Below are positions 1 to 28,523 of a stretch of DNA of 64,000 bases, piece by piece; within the stretch, counting starts at the first letter, position 1; each line of letters starts with the position of its first letter. Under the pieces are notes generated by a model. It saw only the letters and a program-made list of their open reading frames with translations. It made no database searches and had not been told where the DNA came from. This stretch comes from Ancylostoma caninum (Eukaryota > Nematoda > Chromadorea > Rhabditida > Ancylostomatidae), in the NCBI GenBank assembly GCA_037903475.1, contig JBAJFG010000206.1, forward strand, positions 124,001 to 188,000, given 5' to 3'. The position numbers and the translations under genes are program-made.

Positions 1-581
1 CGTTCTTGCCATTGGACAAGTAATACATATGTTCACACTCACTATTGCGAATTTACCGAGACGTTAGCTTGAGTCGACAATAAATTCATACTAGCCTTGA
101 TTAATACAGCTACAAAAAATACAGCACTTATCTCCATATAATTTCTACACCTTTCCATAAGTCAAATTCAAACGCAATCACCGCAAGCATGAGCTTTTGT
201 GGAGCTTCATACTTTACAGTTCAAGTAGATTATAGTGCCAGCCAATGAAATCAACAGGTTGTGAATATTGTGTTAAGACACTCTTTATTATAAGAAAAAA
301 ACTTTCATTGACATAAAAATGCATGGTTATAAATAATATTATATGCAAATATTACTATGGTGTCGTAGTAAGATGTGTACAAAGAAGCACAGATCAACAA
401 TGTTGTTCAGGCTTTGTTAGAGATAACAAAAACAGCTAAACAAGCGATGAGAAACTCATGAGGCAGTGGGAACGATAATTATAGTTCTAAAAATCAGCGT
501 GAAGAATTGTGAGAAATGTTGGTCAAAACATGTTAGAAAGGTGTGTAATAAATCAACTGCGGAAATGTAAAAAGAGAAAGA
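1..581. other. 3' flank of UGT-A, no gene seen
   Basis: AT-rich sequence downstream of UGT-A. It contains the probable 3'UTR and polyadenylation signal. I see no coding exon or recognisable repeat. Confidence 0.6.
284..289 (-). terminator. candidate UGT-A polyadenylation signal
   Basis: A minus-strand AATAAA lies about 290 nt beyond the UGT-A stop codon. It is the canonical signal closest to the stop that I noticed in the 3' flank; no cDNA evidence is available. Confidence 0.4.
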
Positions 582-16573
<15,992 letters not shown>

Positions 16574-16583
16574 CCACAGATCT
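16574..16583 (-). promoter_or_regulatory. candidate trans-splice acceptor before UGT-A ATG
   Basis: On the minus strand an AG (complement of 16582-16583) follows a pyrimidine/AT stretch and leaves only an 8-nt leader before the ATG. Nematode mRNAs often receive a spliced leader at such a site. This is inference and would also support 16573 as the start codon. Confidence 0.35.
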
Positions 16584-16796
16584 GGATATATGGTGTGTTT
16601 CATCAATGAGCATAGTTGTGAAGATATTTGGTAGGGAGAGAACGCAAGAAATAGTGCCATAATCAGAGAATCAGGTTACCGTCGTTTTTGAGACAGTCGA
16701 TACAAAGGCATGAGGTGGAACCACCTCTTCCCTAAATTCTTTCGAGCGTAGAGAAAATTTCGGTGCTCATATGAAATGCTTGATCATTTAATTAAT

Positions 16797-16952
16797 ATGT
16801 GAATGAATGAATGAATGTGATTGAATGAATGAATGAATGTGATTGAATGAATGGATGGACAGATGAATGAATGAATTAATTAATTAATTAATTAATGGAT
16901 GAATGAATGAATGAATGTGCGAGCAAAACTAAATAAATAAATGAATAAATAA
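16797..16952. repeat. (GAAT)n/(TTAA)n compound microsatellite
   Basis: Tetranucleotide GAAT/ATGA repeats, interrupted by GTGATT, then ATTA and AATA runs. It lies just upstream of UGT-A; no conserved promoter motif is evident around it. Confidence 0.9.
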
Positions 16953-17974
16953 AGCAGTAAAGCTTTGAACTCATCGGAGGAAAGTCAAAAAATTATACAA
17001 TTTTGATTGCGTGCAACAAAGAAATAGCTCATTAAGCGTGGCATCTGTTACAGGTAGGAGCTCGAGGTAAACGAAAATTGAAGGAGGTGAGGGCGATATT
17101 GCAAATGTTGCACCAGGTAAGGAATAAATGATCTCAATATTAATCGCAGATGAGTCGGGGACATAGCACAACGTCGTCATGCAAGCACAATGTCTTGTTT
17201 TTCAAATACAAGAACTTCTTTGTGCGTAAAAAAAACTGGTGGGGTTCACACTGAGCAAAATGATGTCACTGAACAATGGCAGTCTGGAATCACCAAACGA
17301 CGTATCAGCAGAGTATTCCGGTTCGCCGTGAGGGCGCGATACTCACTTATACTCTATTCACATAAATGTGATTTGTGACGGAAACATCACTGACCGGGAT
17401 GTGATCGTTTTCAGTCGGTGTCAAACAGTCCCGATAGCGCAAAGTAGCACCGCTTACGTCGAGTCCCTGATCACAAACCACAACGTTACGAATTTACTAC
17501 GGACGTTTTTTGACGAGTTGTTGCTCGGTGCCACGAGAAAAAGGGGAAACATGGAAGTTTTGCCGATGTCTATGTACTGTGTTCAAGACGCAACTATACC
17601 GCTGGTACAACATGTCATTTATTGCCTTGAGAGCGGACAGTTTTTACTCCAGGTTACTCATTCAGTCTACATTCTGTTTAAGTTGCACCAGAAAACTGGT
17701 CGAGATTGCATACCAGTAGAGAATCAGAGTCATGCCTTTCTTTCACTCTACCGAGCGGTTAAATGAGCATGAATTACCGCCGCGACTGGTTCTATTGTGT
17801 AGTCACTGTCAGCAAAGTGCATGAAAAAAGAAATGTCAAATCGATAAACTGACGTGAAAGAACACTTGGAATCTGAAGTGAAAGACGGGTTTCCCCTTTC
17901 CCATTGATGCTAAGACAAACTAGAACAATTTTAATAGGAGAAGGACCACTTATTCTGTCTCAGAAGGGTAGGAA

Positions 17975-20890
17975 AAGGGACAGATCAACCTCCTGTACAA
18001 ACACTCAACGAGCAAAGCCTTCGCAGAAGATGAACGGTTTCGCATTGCCTTTTCTACAGATTTTTTTCGTAAAGGTGAAAACTTAGTGTGCCACTGCTAC
18101 AATACCAACGGTGTCGCTTGATGAAACTGCGCGATGTCTGCGATTTCGCGTTTTTTTCGTCGTTTCTCCATAACTTCCTTCAATCTCAACCATTTTCAAA
18201 ATAGAGCAGATATTCGGAATCAGGATGACCTTGTCTATCAGATAGCATGCCCGAAATTCAAAAATTTTGAAACTTTTGGTCATCTTCTAGCAAAATCACC
18301 TAAGGATACAATTAAGAGAGACTCGCTGCAACGAGTCTCTCCTAACTGTATCCTCAGGTATTTTTCTGAAAACGGACCCCGCTACTTCCTCATTTTTGTG
18401 AAGAAGTTGTTACACCGCACATTTTTCGAACTTAGAAAGTGATTAGAAGAAAAATGGTACGTCATACGACTATCGTAGGATTTCCTAAGAACTTGAATTC
18501 GAATTTCGTCGATTTCAACCATTATTTTCACATTTTGAACTTTCTGAAGACAACAAGATTCGTGAAGTCCTCGAAAATTAATCAGGGCTATCGCGAAAAC
18601 CTGATGACTGCGATTGCGCTTCTAATCGCGCATGGATGCGATTTAGACAAAATTTTACTTTCTCATTCCCGAAAAATGATTTTACAAGGGAAATAATCTT
18701 AGACGCACAACTCGTCACTTAGTGTGATTTTTAGGACCCTGTAACGCTAGCAACCGCACAATTTTGCGGCTGAACATGAGAGTTAGGCAAAATCTCGGTT
18801 TTTTGAATTTCTTTGAAAGTTTTCACTTTTCCCAGTGGATCCTGCGCAAGTTTCTACCAACCATCTAGAGAATAACATTTTCATTGACAACAAATCCATT
18901 ACAATGTATTTCCTTCATATTTCCTCCTGAGCTGTAGCCACATCCCTGGCAGGCTATTTTCGAGGCCTCGGTATCGCTCGATCGATGGATTTTACGAATG
19001 CGAGCTTTTTCACAGTACGAAAATAGAGCACAGTTCTTCACAGTACACAGTTTCAGATTTCTTTGATGAAACAAACAAAATTTCCTTAGACTTCTATCAA
19101 GTTTCCTTTTCTCAATATTTCCTTCACCTTTTCAAATGTAGTCGCATCCATGAGGTGCTAAAGTACCTGAAAACTTAGTGTGCCACTGCTATGTAAGTTA
19201 TAGGAAGTGATAACATAATTCCACACCTATGCAGTTTGCACTGCTATCAAAGGAGACTGATGTTTGATCTCTAGACTGAAGCGTTTCCTCGCGTCACAAA
19301 TGGTGAAATGCTATTACTGTTCCAGAGCTCAAAATCTTCGACTTCTTGACGAAGTGCCCCTTAGGCAGACATTGATGGCTCTGTGTGCCTAAGTGTCGGA
19401 AGAGCTAGAATTCAAACACTGTATTTGATACAGATGACTTCCGACTTATAACTGAATAACTACTGCATTGGCCGTTCTAACAACAGGACGAACATGTCTT
19501 ATTCAAAAGTCTACAACGCACTCTGTCCGAGGTGTGCACGCTTCAGACACATACAAATCATTCTTATTGAACACCACTCAATGCGATGAGACGCATACGG
19601 TGTACTTTACCAGAATGTAACTTGTGGAGGTCCCTTGAACGAGAAGAAAGTCATGCTGTCCAATGACATATGCATCGACAGGGCCAAAGAAGGCTTAGAG
19701 TACTCATTTCTACCCATTCTTCCAATGATGACCTGGCAGTTTCTCATGGTGGAACTCCGTAGAACAGTCCCTTTCTTGCAGTTACTGCTTCTGAAAATGT
19801 TCCAAATGCTCGTGTTTGTTCAACTCTGCGAGAAATGTCTGCATTTATTGTATAAAACCCAATTCTCATCGCAGATCACGGCCTAGTTAAGGAAATGCTT
19901 GTTTTTGCTTCCCGCTAAGGTCTGACAGCGCTTGGTCCTCTATTCAGCGCTCATTCCATGGGGCACCCACTGGATTCTCCAGTGGATCCTCAGTTGATCC
20001 GAGTTCAGAAATGAAATCAGGCGTCGTCAATCTCACGGATTCGACTTCGATCTGGTTTATCTTTGAGGTCCTTGTCTCCGTATCGGAATTTTCGGAGCTA
20101 GAGTTGAGTAGTGCGAACTGAAGTCACATCTGATATCATGCTATCAGGATATTTTCATAAACCTGCACAGCCTTCCATCCAAGTTTGAACTCATGAAGCA
20201 AAATGACACGAGTCTGTTCCTTAAGCTGTACAGGGCGGCCGAAAATTACCCGTGCACCCCATTTCTGCGAGATTCCTTGACTTTTTTCGACTTCTTCTCT
20301 CGTTCTCCCACTATTTCTTCAACTTTTATTCCCAAGTTGTATTCAACTCGTGATGGTTGCTTCCAGTGTCATGAGCACTGTCATTATGCAACTGCATCGG
20401 GACTGAAGGTCTATGACGCCCATTGTGAAAGCGCTATCCCGCACAAAAAACTGTTCAAGATACAATGGAACGCTGCGAAGAGCGGCCAATGCAGTAGTTA
20501 TTCAGTTAAAGTCGGAAGTCATCTGTATCAGGAACAGTGTTTGAATTTCAGCTCTTCCGACACTCAGGGACACAGGGCACTTAATGTGTGCCTGAGGGGC
20601 ACTTTGTCAAGAAATCGAAGATTTTGAGTTCTGGAACAGTAATAGCAATTCAAAATTGGTGATGTGAGGAAACGCTTCGGTCAAGAGATCAAAGATCAGT
20701 CTCCTTTGATAGCAGTGCAAACTGCATAGGTGTGGAATTATGTTACCACTTCCTATACCTTAGCAGTGGCACACTGAGTTTGCGCCTTTACAAAAAAAAA
20801 ATCAGTAAAAAAGGCAATGCGAAACCGTTCATCTAGTGCGAAAACTTTACTCGTTGATTATTTGTGCAGGAGGAGAGTAACATTCGAATT
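17975..20890. mobile_element. large foldback element with long inverted arms
   Basis: The left arm (about 17975-18099 continuing at 19192-19485) is inverted relative to the right arm (about 20465-20890). Shared blocks include GATGAACGGTTTCGCATTGC, GTGTGCCACTGCTA, CACACCTATGCAGTTTGCA and CTGAATAACTACTGCATTGG. With the 1.07-kb insertion removed the arms are roughly 420 bp and the whole about 1.8 kb. The core includes a 144-codon ORF (20193-20627) that I do not recognise and that partly lies in the arm. Confidence 0.8.
18100..19167 (-). mobile_element. retroposon-like insertion with 24-bp target duplication
   Basis: A perfect 24-bp direct repeat containing ACTTAGTGTGCCACTGCTA flanks this unit (18076-18099 and 19168-19191). 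The repeat belongs to the foldback arm, so the unit was inserted into the arm. A related copy lies at about 29247-30240. Near 18295-18362 is a strong hairpin with stem AGAGACTCG. Minus-strand reading at the 19167 end matches the coding-looking tail of the other copy, with a stop where that copy has Gln. Confidence 0.75.
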
Positions 20891-21985
20891 AAAATGTACA
20901 TTATTGTTATTGTAGGAGTAGTTAACATTACCCTTATAGGTCTCGTAGAAACTTTAGCTTCTTCCTTTACAATGTGAAATTTTCCTCGTGCCCGTAACAT
21001 TGGCGCACCCTTTAATTTACACTTTCACTCCTCCTTCGCTCTTCAAAACATCTCGTCATGTCAAAATACAGGTCATTACAGACGAGATGGAGATATAATT
21101 CATGGTGTTTGCCGATGCAAAAAGGTGTGCACTGTTCTCCAGAACTATCTCTAACGAATATCCCAGCTTGGACGAGGCTTGAAACTAACGAACAAACGGT
21201 GATGTGTTGCATTAAGCACTTCTATAGAGAGGAAATTCTCTCATATGAAACTAATGGCGTTACTCTCAGGAAATGCAATTTAGTTTGAGGGTAAGACTTT
21301 GTCTTCGAAACACTCTAGAGAAAGAAAAACAATACCAACAATGTAACAAAAAAACTTGCTCCGGTTTCTCTTAGATTCACTGGAATATTCACGAAACTAA
21401 AATCATTCCTCGTTCATATGAATCCCATGTTCTCCTCAGTGTGGAGTCTTGCTCCCAGCAATGAAGTCCGAGTCGCAAGAGAGTTATTTCAAAGATTGAA
21501 GAACTTCAGTGTTTGTGTTTCTGAGTGTTTATGAGAATTTTGGCGACCCACCCTTGACGTTTGTGTTCTAAATTGTTTCTAAGAGATTTAAAAACCCACA
21601 TTCCAAAGCTCTGCGTATTGGTCATACTCATACTTTTACAGGGTTATCAAAACCCTTCCACCTAAACCACTTACAAGGGAAGTGCACGAGGCTAACCCCA
21701 GGGAACCAAATAAAACATCCATCTACAGAGGCATTGTCTAAGATGATGTCAATGCTAGTACATCATTTTTGCCCAATGGTCCTGATGCAATCGGAAGAGC
21801 GCGTCAAATATTTGTATACTGCACTGCCATAGGGACTCCATGTAGAGCTGGGTTTCATGGAATTTTGACCACTCAAACCAAAGTAGTTATCGTGATTAGC
21901 CTTCCTTGGACTATGGAGTGTTCAAAGACGCATACTCAAATAACCTGGTTTCGTTTGGTTATTGGTTGATGAGCCAAGCATTCCA
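20891..21985. other. intergenic, no gene seen
   Basis: AT-rich spacer between the foldback and the tRNA-like pair. Short open frames are present, but none has a recognisable domain or splice context. Confidence 0.5.
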
Positions 21986-21993
21986 GCAGTGGC

Positions 21994-22216
21994 GAGGTGG
22001 CCGAATGGATAACGCATCCGACTATCGAGCAAGGGGTAGGGGGTTTAGATCCTGCTCGCGCAGCTCTCCTTGCATTTTTAAATATTCTAGAGAGATAAAA
22101 GCTTTTAAACTTGTTTCAAGTATTTATGATGATTGGAACACATCAGAAAAGTGCAACACTGCTAGAGCTACTGCAGGAACTACTTCCGATGCGTTACCCA
22201 CTCGGCCACCTCGCCA
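21994..22216. repeat. inverted pair of tRNA-like 5' halves
   Basis: The plus strand from 21994 reads GTGGCGAGGTGGCCGAATGG, like a tRNA acceptor/D-arm with A box TGGCCGAATGG, followed by a degenerate B-box-like GGTTTAGATCC. The minus strand from 22216 has the same 5' half with A box TGGCCGAGTGG. Neither folds into an intact cloverleaf by eye, so they look tRNA-derived and not functional tRNAs. Confidence 0.55.
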
Positions 22217-22439
22217 CGGCCGCCATGCTTGCAGCTAGGACTCACAAACTCAAAAAGACGTTCGATAGCCTATTGGACAGCTAATCACGGCAACCACCGC
22301 TGGGTACGTAATCAAAGTTCCATGAATCCAAACCAGGACTCTTATGACAGTACAATAGGACAACTGGCACTATTCAACCTTCATGGGCCTAAACTCTTCA
22401 AAAAAAATTTTGACTGAAACCATGCATAGGAGGTTATTT

Positions 22440-22597
22440 GAAGCGCTGAACACGAATATCCTAACCGTTTTGCACCGTAATGCCATTTTGTAGGATTACG
22501 GTAAGTGTGCTGCCGCGCTCTACAGTACAGCTACCGTAACCCTACAAAAAATGACGTAGCGGTACAAAATCGATGTGACATTCGTATTCAGCACCTC
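22440..22597. mobile_element. 158-bp hairpin MITE
   Basis: Arms 22440-22505 and 22531-22597 are inverted, sharing GCTGAA-ACGAAT, CATTTT-TGTAGG and TTACGGTA. No coding capacity. The neighbouring stretch 22600-23500 has no gene; a strong hairpin with stem AAGGGTGC/GCACCCTT is at 23222-23260. Confidence 0.7.
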
Positions 22598-23531
22598 ATA
22601 TAATCCGCGTATGACAGGCTCCAGTCGGAAAACTTTTTTCCTACGATCTTCAGTGCGTGAAAGATGAATGGCGCCAAAAACTCATTGACGTGCTGTCCTG
22701 AGCGCGTCAGGACCATTGGGCAGCAGTGATTTACAAATCTTAAGGTAAATAAACATAAACATACCTCGAAGTTTGAGGCATTTTCAATTCTCCATTTCAA
22801 TCACTTCAGCCAATTCCATAGGGCTTAAACTTTTAACTGATTGATTCGCATAAGTAGCACCTCTACGGGGCGCTAGAAAGTGGGGTGGGGCAGCCATCTA
22901 AGGGATGTGCTAAATCTTGCCATCGAAGGTCCGTATGTGGGTGCTTCCACTCTATTGAGCTCTGATGAACCCGTGTCCTGGCGTTCTATTCACTATTGAG
23001 TCAGAGGAGACCATTCTTCATCGGCGGACCATGTCATGTTTTCATGAGGTTTCCCACAATAGTGGGCGCCAGTGCACCTCTCCTTCATCGATGGATCGGT
23101 ACCTAAGCGTTTTCCGCGGTCTTGGCGCATCTCCTTCCACCGGGGACAAATATATGTACAGGCGTTTTCAATGGTATCGGCGCCAGCACACCTGTCCTCC
23201 ATCGGTTCCTCCATTGTCTTTGAGATTTACGAAGGGTGCACGGGCACCCTTTGCAAATCTTGAGGCAATGGAAGAAATTCGGGAAATATAGAGCATGTTT
23301 GATTAATCACATAGTTGGTTACAAACAATATTCATAACAAGCCGGCGTCCAAAAGTGGGAAACCAAATGGAGATGGGTTCAACAGTGCGATAATGTTGCT
23401 CCCAAAATGTGGCAAACTCCCGGAAGACGGGTCCATCATGGTAATGGGGCGCCTACGGTGCTAAATGATAGACTTCGATCGCATTGCTAGCTTCTAACAA
23501 CACATAACAGCCAAATTCCAGAGTACCGCAG

Positions 23532-26345
23532 CTTCTTCTTCTTCTTCCTAGCCATGTTCCCAAGAGCAAGCGTCGGCGTTTCTCGTGTGGTTGCGCCATT
23601 TTCTTCTATCCAAAGCATCTCCATCTGAGAGCTTCTGTATCCGCACGTCTTCCTTTATCCTATCTAGTCATCGAGATTTCGGTCTGCCTCTCGGTCTACG
23701 TCCATCCACGGTGATATTCATAGCTGAATTTACGACTGAATTATTGTCACTCCTCAGCACGTGACCGTACCAACGTAGCCGAGCCTCACGCACCTTCGCC
23801 ACGATTGGTGTTACACCGAACATCGCGCGCACATCATCGTTCCGAATTCTGTCAAGGCGCGTGAGCCCATGGGTCCAACGGAACATTCGTATTTCCATTG
23901 CATGGAGGGTTTGCTCGAGCTTCAAGGTGGTGGGTCAGCATTCCGCCCCATACAACGCCAGGTTCGTAACACTGTGCAGTATATCTTTGACTTCAACCAC
24001 TGTGCGGTATATCTTTGACTTAAATTTTAGTGGGATCTTCCTGTCGCACATCACTCCTGTTAGCTGCCTCCACTTAATCCATGCAGCGTTTGCTCGATGC
24101 TCAGCTTCAACTAGAGTGCTACCATCAGCTGTGTTACGGGATCCAAGGTACTTAAAAGTCAAGACTTTCGGAAGTTCGGTCGACAAGAATCGACATCGAC
24201 AAGAATTGTACCTGGGGTTCGCTCTCCACATTCCCCGTACTCTGTCTTATTGGTGTTGAGCCTCATTCCGTACTGCTCCAGACGATATTTCCAAGCTTGC
24301 ACTTTTCGCTGGAGTTCCTCCCGAGTACTCGCGGCAACCATGACATCGTCTGCATAGCGGAGTGTCCATGGTGCCGATGACTGGAGATCGCCCGATATCG
24401 TGTCCATGCAGAGGATGAACAGGAGGGGAGGAGAGAGTGCAGAGCCTTGATGAACTCCCGCACCATTTTCAAGCGACGGCGATGTCCCTGCAGCATATCT
24501 GACTGAGCCCGTGGCATTCTCGAAAAGAAGCTGATTTCATCTGACGTATTCCTCCGGGACCCCATGAGCCAAATCAGCTCACGCGGAACCCTGTCGAAGG
24601 ACTTCTCGAGACCGAGAAAGGCTAGGTGCACGGTCTTCCTCTTCTCTCGATGTTTTTCTGTCAGTAGTCGGACTGCGTGAATAACGTCGGTAGTGCTGCA
24701 GTTTTTGGCAAACCCACACTGGTTCGGTGCAACCTCAACAATGTCGCGGAGTCGGCTATCCAGAATTCGTTCGAAGATCTTCATTGTATGACACAGCAAC
24801 CTAATCAGTCGGTACATTGACTGACTTTGACGGCGACTTTCGTTTTTCATTCTTGCTAACGCAGCTGCAACCTCTTCCACTTTGATTGGTGGCATTGGTC
24901 CTGACACCAAATTGCCCGTCGGCATCGGCGGATTATAGAATTCCTCGTTGCACATGGCATGATAGTGGTCGCGCCACCGATTGAGTAGGTCAGGAAGGCG
25001 ATGAAGTAGATGTCCGTTACTGTCCTTGTTCTGCACTACATGTCCAAGATCTTCAGTAGCGCGTTGCCTTGCCTCAGCAATACGGCAGATCTTCTTCTCA
25101 CCGTCGGTGGTATCTAACTCCTCGTACAGTGCTCTATATCGTGCCGCCTTTGCAGCTGCCACTGCTTTCTTCGCTACGGCCTTCGCCTCTCTATACTCCC
25201 GCATGTTGTCGTCTGACCTCGTTCTCAACCACTTCTTGTACGCGTCCTTATTTTTCTCCTTCCTTCCTTCCTCATACCCTGGCTTGGTGGAACCAAGGAG
25301 GTTGCGTGCTCCCTCTGTAATTGTCTGCTCCAGTATTGACCATTTCGTGTTTACGTCCACAGCACTGGCAGTCTCGAATGCAGTCTTCACCACAATCTCC
25401 AGTTCACTGTTGTGTTCGGTCAATTTCCACCACTTTATTCGTTCCAACGGAACTTGCTGTCGTTTCGATGTTGAAGGTGCAGGTCCATAACAAGAAGATG
25501 GTGTTGCGGTGCAATATATTACTTTGGCATCAATGACGTTCTTCAGCTCTTTGCGACGAATGAGGATGTAGTCGATTTGGGTCTCGCGGCCTCCACTACG
25601 ATATGTGATGAGGTGATCATTCTTCTTCTTGAAAAACGTATTCACTACAGCCAAATCTGCAGCTTCGGCGTGGTCAACGAGCATCGTTCCTTCCTCGTTT
25701 CGTGTGCCATCACCTTGTCCTCCATGCCACCTCTCATAACCATAAACTCTAGCGGACCCGACGTGCCCATTGAAGTCTTTACCTATCATTACGTTTTCGT
25801 TTTCATCTAATCCCTGTAGCAGCGCTTCGAAACTGCGGTAGAAACATTCCTTCGTGTCATCAGTGCCGAGGTTACCGTAGGGAGCAACGTCCTAAGGAAT
25901 GTCTCCGCATTGTGGTGCGTATGCAGAGACAATCCTCAGCACGCTGCTTCCCTCTGTGATCGCGATGAACATCAGGCGGTCGGAAACGCGCTGAACGCTG
26001 GTGACGAAGTCTCGGTAGCGTTCACTGACAATGACACCAACACCATTGCGGCCAGATGTCATGCCGTGGTAGATGAGCTTTTACCCATCGCCAATATCGC
26101 GCGACTTCGCCCCCTTTCCATTTAGTTTCTTGTACGCAAGCGATGTCGACTTTCCACTTCTTCAGTGTCACGGCAAGTTCACGGCTCCTTCCTGTCAACG
26201 TCCCGATGTTGATTGACGCTAGACGGATCGTGCAGTACTTCCGCTCTTTCGAATGGCCTTTGACGGCCAATAGTCCCTGCCTACTTTTCGCAACACCCGG
26301 ATTATAGTGTTAAAGCGCGTCGCCTCCGGGGTACGCCCCAGCTTT
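23532..26345 (-). mobile_element. RTE-type non-LTR retrotransposon, frameshifted
   Basis: A perfect 17-bp target duplication ATTCCAGAGTACCGCAG flanks it (23515-23531, 26346-26362), and the 3' end is a (GAA)n tail, so it is a complete insertion event of 2814 bp. Minus-strand protein pieces in order: an APE-type endonuclease (QETKWKGG; KDFNGHVG; ETQIDYILIRR), a linker, then reverse transcriptase (RLIRLLCHTMKIFERIL; catalytic YADD at 24345-24356) and the C-terminal region (KYLGSRNTADGSTLVEAEHR; LRWYGHVLR; RPRGRPKSR). Several frameshifts break it, and the RT palm seems to lack the segment between MKNESR and RLIRLL, so it is dead. The 5' end may be truncated: RTE elements are usually a little longer. 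Confidence 0.93.
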
Positions 26346-26932
26346 ATTCCAGAGTACCGCAGTTAATGTATATTATCGTCTGATATCCATATGCTTCTGC
26401 CCCTATCATGACCCTTCCGCGTTATGCTCACCTCTATCTCAACCCACTTCTATCTTGGGACACCGCATCATCCTCTTCTATATGTTTGAACCATTCTTAT
26501 CACCTGATCAACCACAGTAGACAAAAGAGATGAACCAGTTCCTGGGGTCATTACATGCTGAGTCGGTGATATTTAGCTATGTTTGGCTATTCCTATCAAG
26601 AGAAAGAAAATTTTTGTGAGGAATGAAGTTATTCTCCTTTGAATGGTGAAGGGTTAAATTAGGAAACAAATTAGAAAAGAAAGAGACATCATATGGAAAT
26701 CTTACATGGTCATGAAATGTGAGCGAAGCGAGCATTAGAAAAAGTCTGAGACTCCAGCGTCAGCCGGTCGGCCAGACTGGTATTGATAATACGAGGGCGG
26801 TTTGAAAAGTTTCCGGAATGACAATGAAAACAAAGCAAATCGGATGCAATCAATATTTCATTTGATAAATCGATCTCCTCAAAGCTCAACGCACGTGGTC
26901 CGGTCCGTTTTTGATTTTTCGTTCTTCATCTA

Positions 26933-27791
26933 TTGGGTTGGGGAATAAGTTCGTTCGGTTTTTATGAGCATAGAAACCACTAGTTTCCACGAACAATGAA
27001 AACCGCACTAAATGGGTTGCATAGCTCGTGTCCTCCTCTATTAATGCTGCCAGAGACAAGGCAGCTTGTCAGCTCCATGTCTACGAAAAATTGTTTGTTT
27101 GAGACGACTCAATTTATAGCCCGCAACCTTGGGATAAAATTTGTGAAATCAATAGGAATGTGAATAAAATAAGCTGTGTATGACTGCACTAAACCTGTAG
27201 TGAAAGACACCTACAGTCGAGTTTCTTTCTAGTCATTTTGGTAAAATTTCGACGGAGAAGTCGAGCATACCCAATGTGGACGATCACCTCTTATCGAGCA
27301 TTTTGGGGTTTTGCACAGAATGCGTTAGCCAAACTCACACATTGTTCAAGGTTAGCAACAGTAGTGATTATTCCTTACATCCAAAGCAACCTTAGCGGAT
27401 AATCGCCTTTATATCCCACAAACTGAGCGTCCAGAACAAGAAGCAAATTCAAAGCCAAATTTGCCCTGTCTGAAGTGGGTTTACCATCCTTTCAGAAGTA
27501 AAGGTTCCTCTCTAAGCGTCGTTGATATCGCTAGCCAATTGAGCCACATTTGTTCTACGATTGAAGACGAACGATAGTCGGTTGCGGGGAGGTTCAACTT
27601 TGTTGACTTGGGTGGTCACAATCCATGCTGTAGAAAACAAGGAAGAGCGAGAATTGAAAAATGAGGATGCAATGGTTGTAAAGAGCAAATCAGGTGCTAC
27701 AAAATGGACTATGACGGCATGTAAAGCAGGATTCAAATCACTGTGAAAAAACAAGTTGAAAAAAACCGAAGGAACTTATTCCCCAACCCAG
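26933..27791. mobile_element. nested mariner-like element, 859 bp
   Basis: The ends TTGGGTTGGGGAATAAGTTC and inverted GGAACTTATTCCCCAACCCA are flanked by TA (26931-26932, 27792-27793). It was inserted within the preceding element. Coding capacity is lost. Confidence 0.8.
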
Positions 27792-28463
27792 TAGAATGAC
27801 TCTCTCTGAAGGACTCAGAATACCGGATAAAGCGACGATTAACTCGTCTCTTGATCGGAATCGTGCCCTTGATGGGAAGATGTTAAAATTCCAAGAGTGA
27901 TACAGGTATGCGGAAGCCAATGCAGAAATATCGTTGAATGAGGTGGAATTTTGGCTTTCATTATTACAAGTATTATATTTTGATGAGCCATAACACTTGC
28001 CTGAGCGGTCATGCTGATGTGGAGAGACAGTTTTTTTCCTGCTCAAATTCACTCGTGTCGCTCGCGTTACCACATCTAAAGCTTCTAAAAATTCTGGCAA
28101 ATACTCAATCATAATGCTTTTCCATCAATTCGTTGGAACTCCCAAAAACAGTCTTCGTCAACATTCCACCTCACTGAACGGCACTTTTTTTCAGAATCCA
28201 TTCTTCGTGTCTAACCTATCGTTTTCATTGCATCTTTGTAACCACAGTGTAGCGCTTAATCTGCTCTTTAACATGAATCACAGTTTCGATTCGAAATCCA
28301 ATTCAGGCATCCGACTCCGAAGAAGAACTTTCTGATTTTCAAGTTGAATTGCGTTTTTGTTTGGGATTGAGCAAATGCGACACTCATTTTTGAAAAGGTT
28401 TTTTTTCAAAATTAGTTCGTTGGGCAAAACAAAAATTAATGACTCATTAAAGATGCGCTAGGC

Positions 28464-28523
28464 TCCCTTATTTAGCACGCATCTGTATTCTATTCCCTTA
28501 TTTAGCACGTATTTGTATTCTAT
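28464..28523. repeat. two-unit 30-bp tandem repeat
   Basis: TCCCTTATTTAGCACG...TATTCTAT is present twice in tandem (28464-28493, 28494-28523), with two substitutions between the units. Confidence 0.85.

Noticed and set aside
16574..16660. UGT-A starting at the farther upstream ATG (16660)
   Set aside because: It would add 29 residues ahead of a good signal peptide and would cross a candidate splice acceptor directly before 16573.
20193..20627. 144-codon ORF as a host gene
   Set aside because: Its second half lies in the inverted arm of the foldback, it has no recognised domain, and no splice context was found.
21994..22066. A functional tRNA gene
   Set aside because: The A box is good, but anticodon and T arms do not pair properly and the B box is degenerate.
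25026..25490. 154-codon plus-strand ORF
   Set aside because: Antisense shadow of the RTE coding region, which has the recognisable endonuclease and RT motifs on the minus strand.
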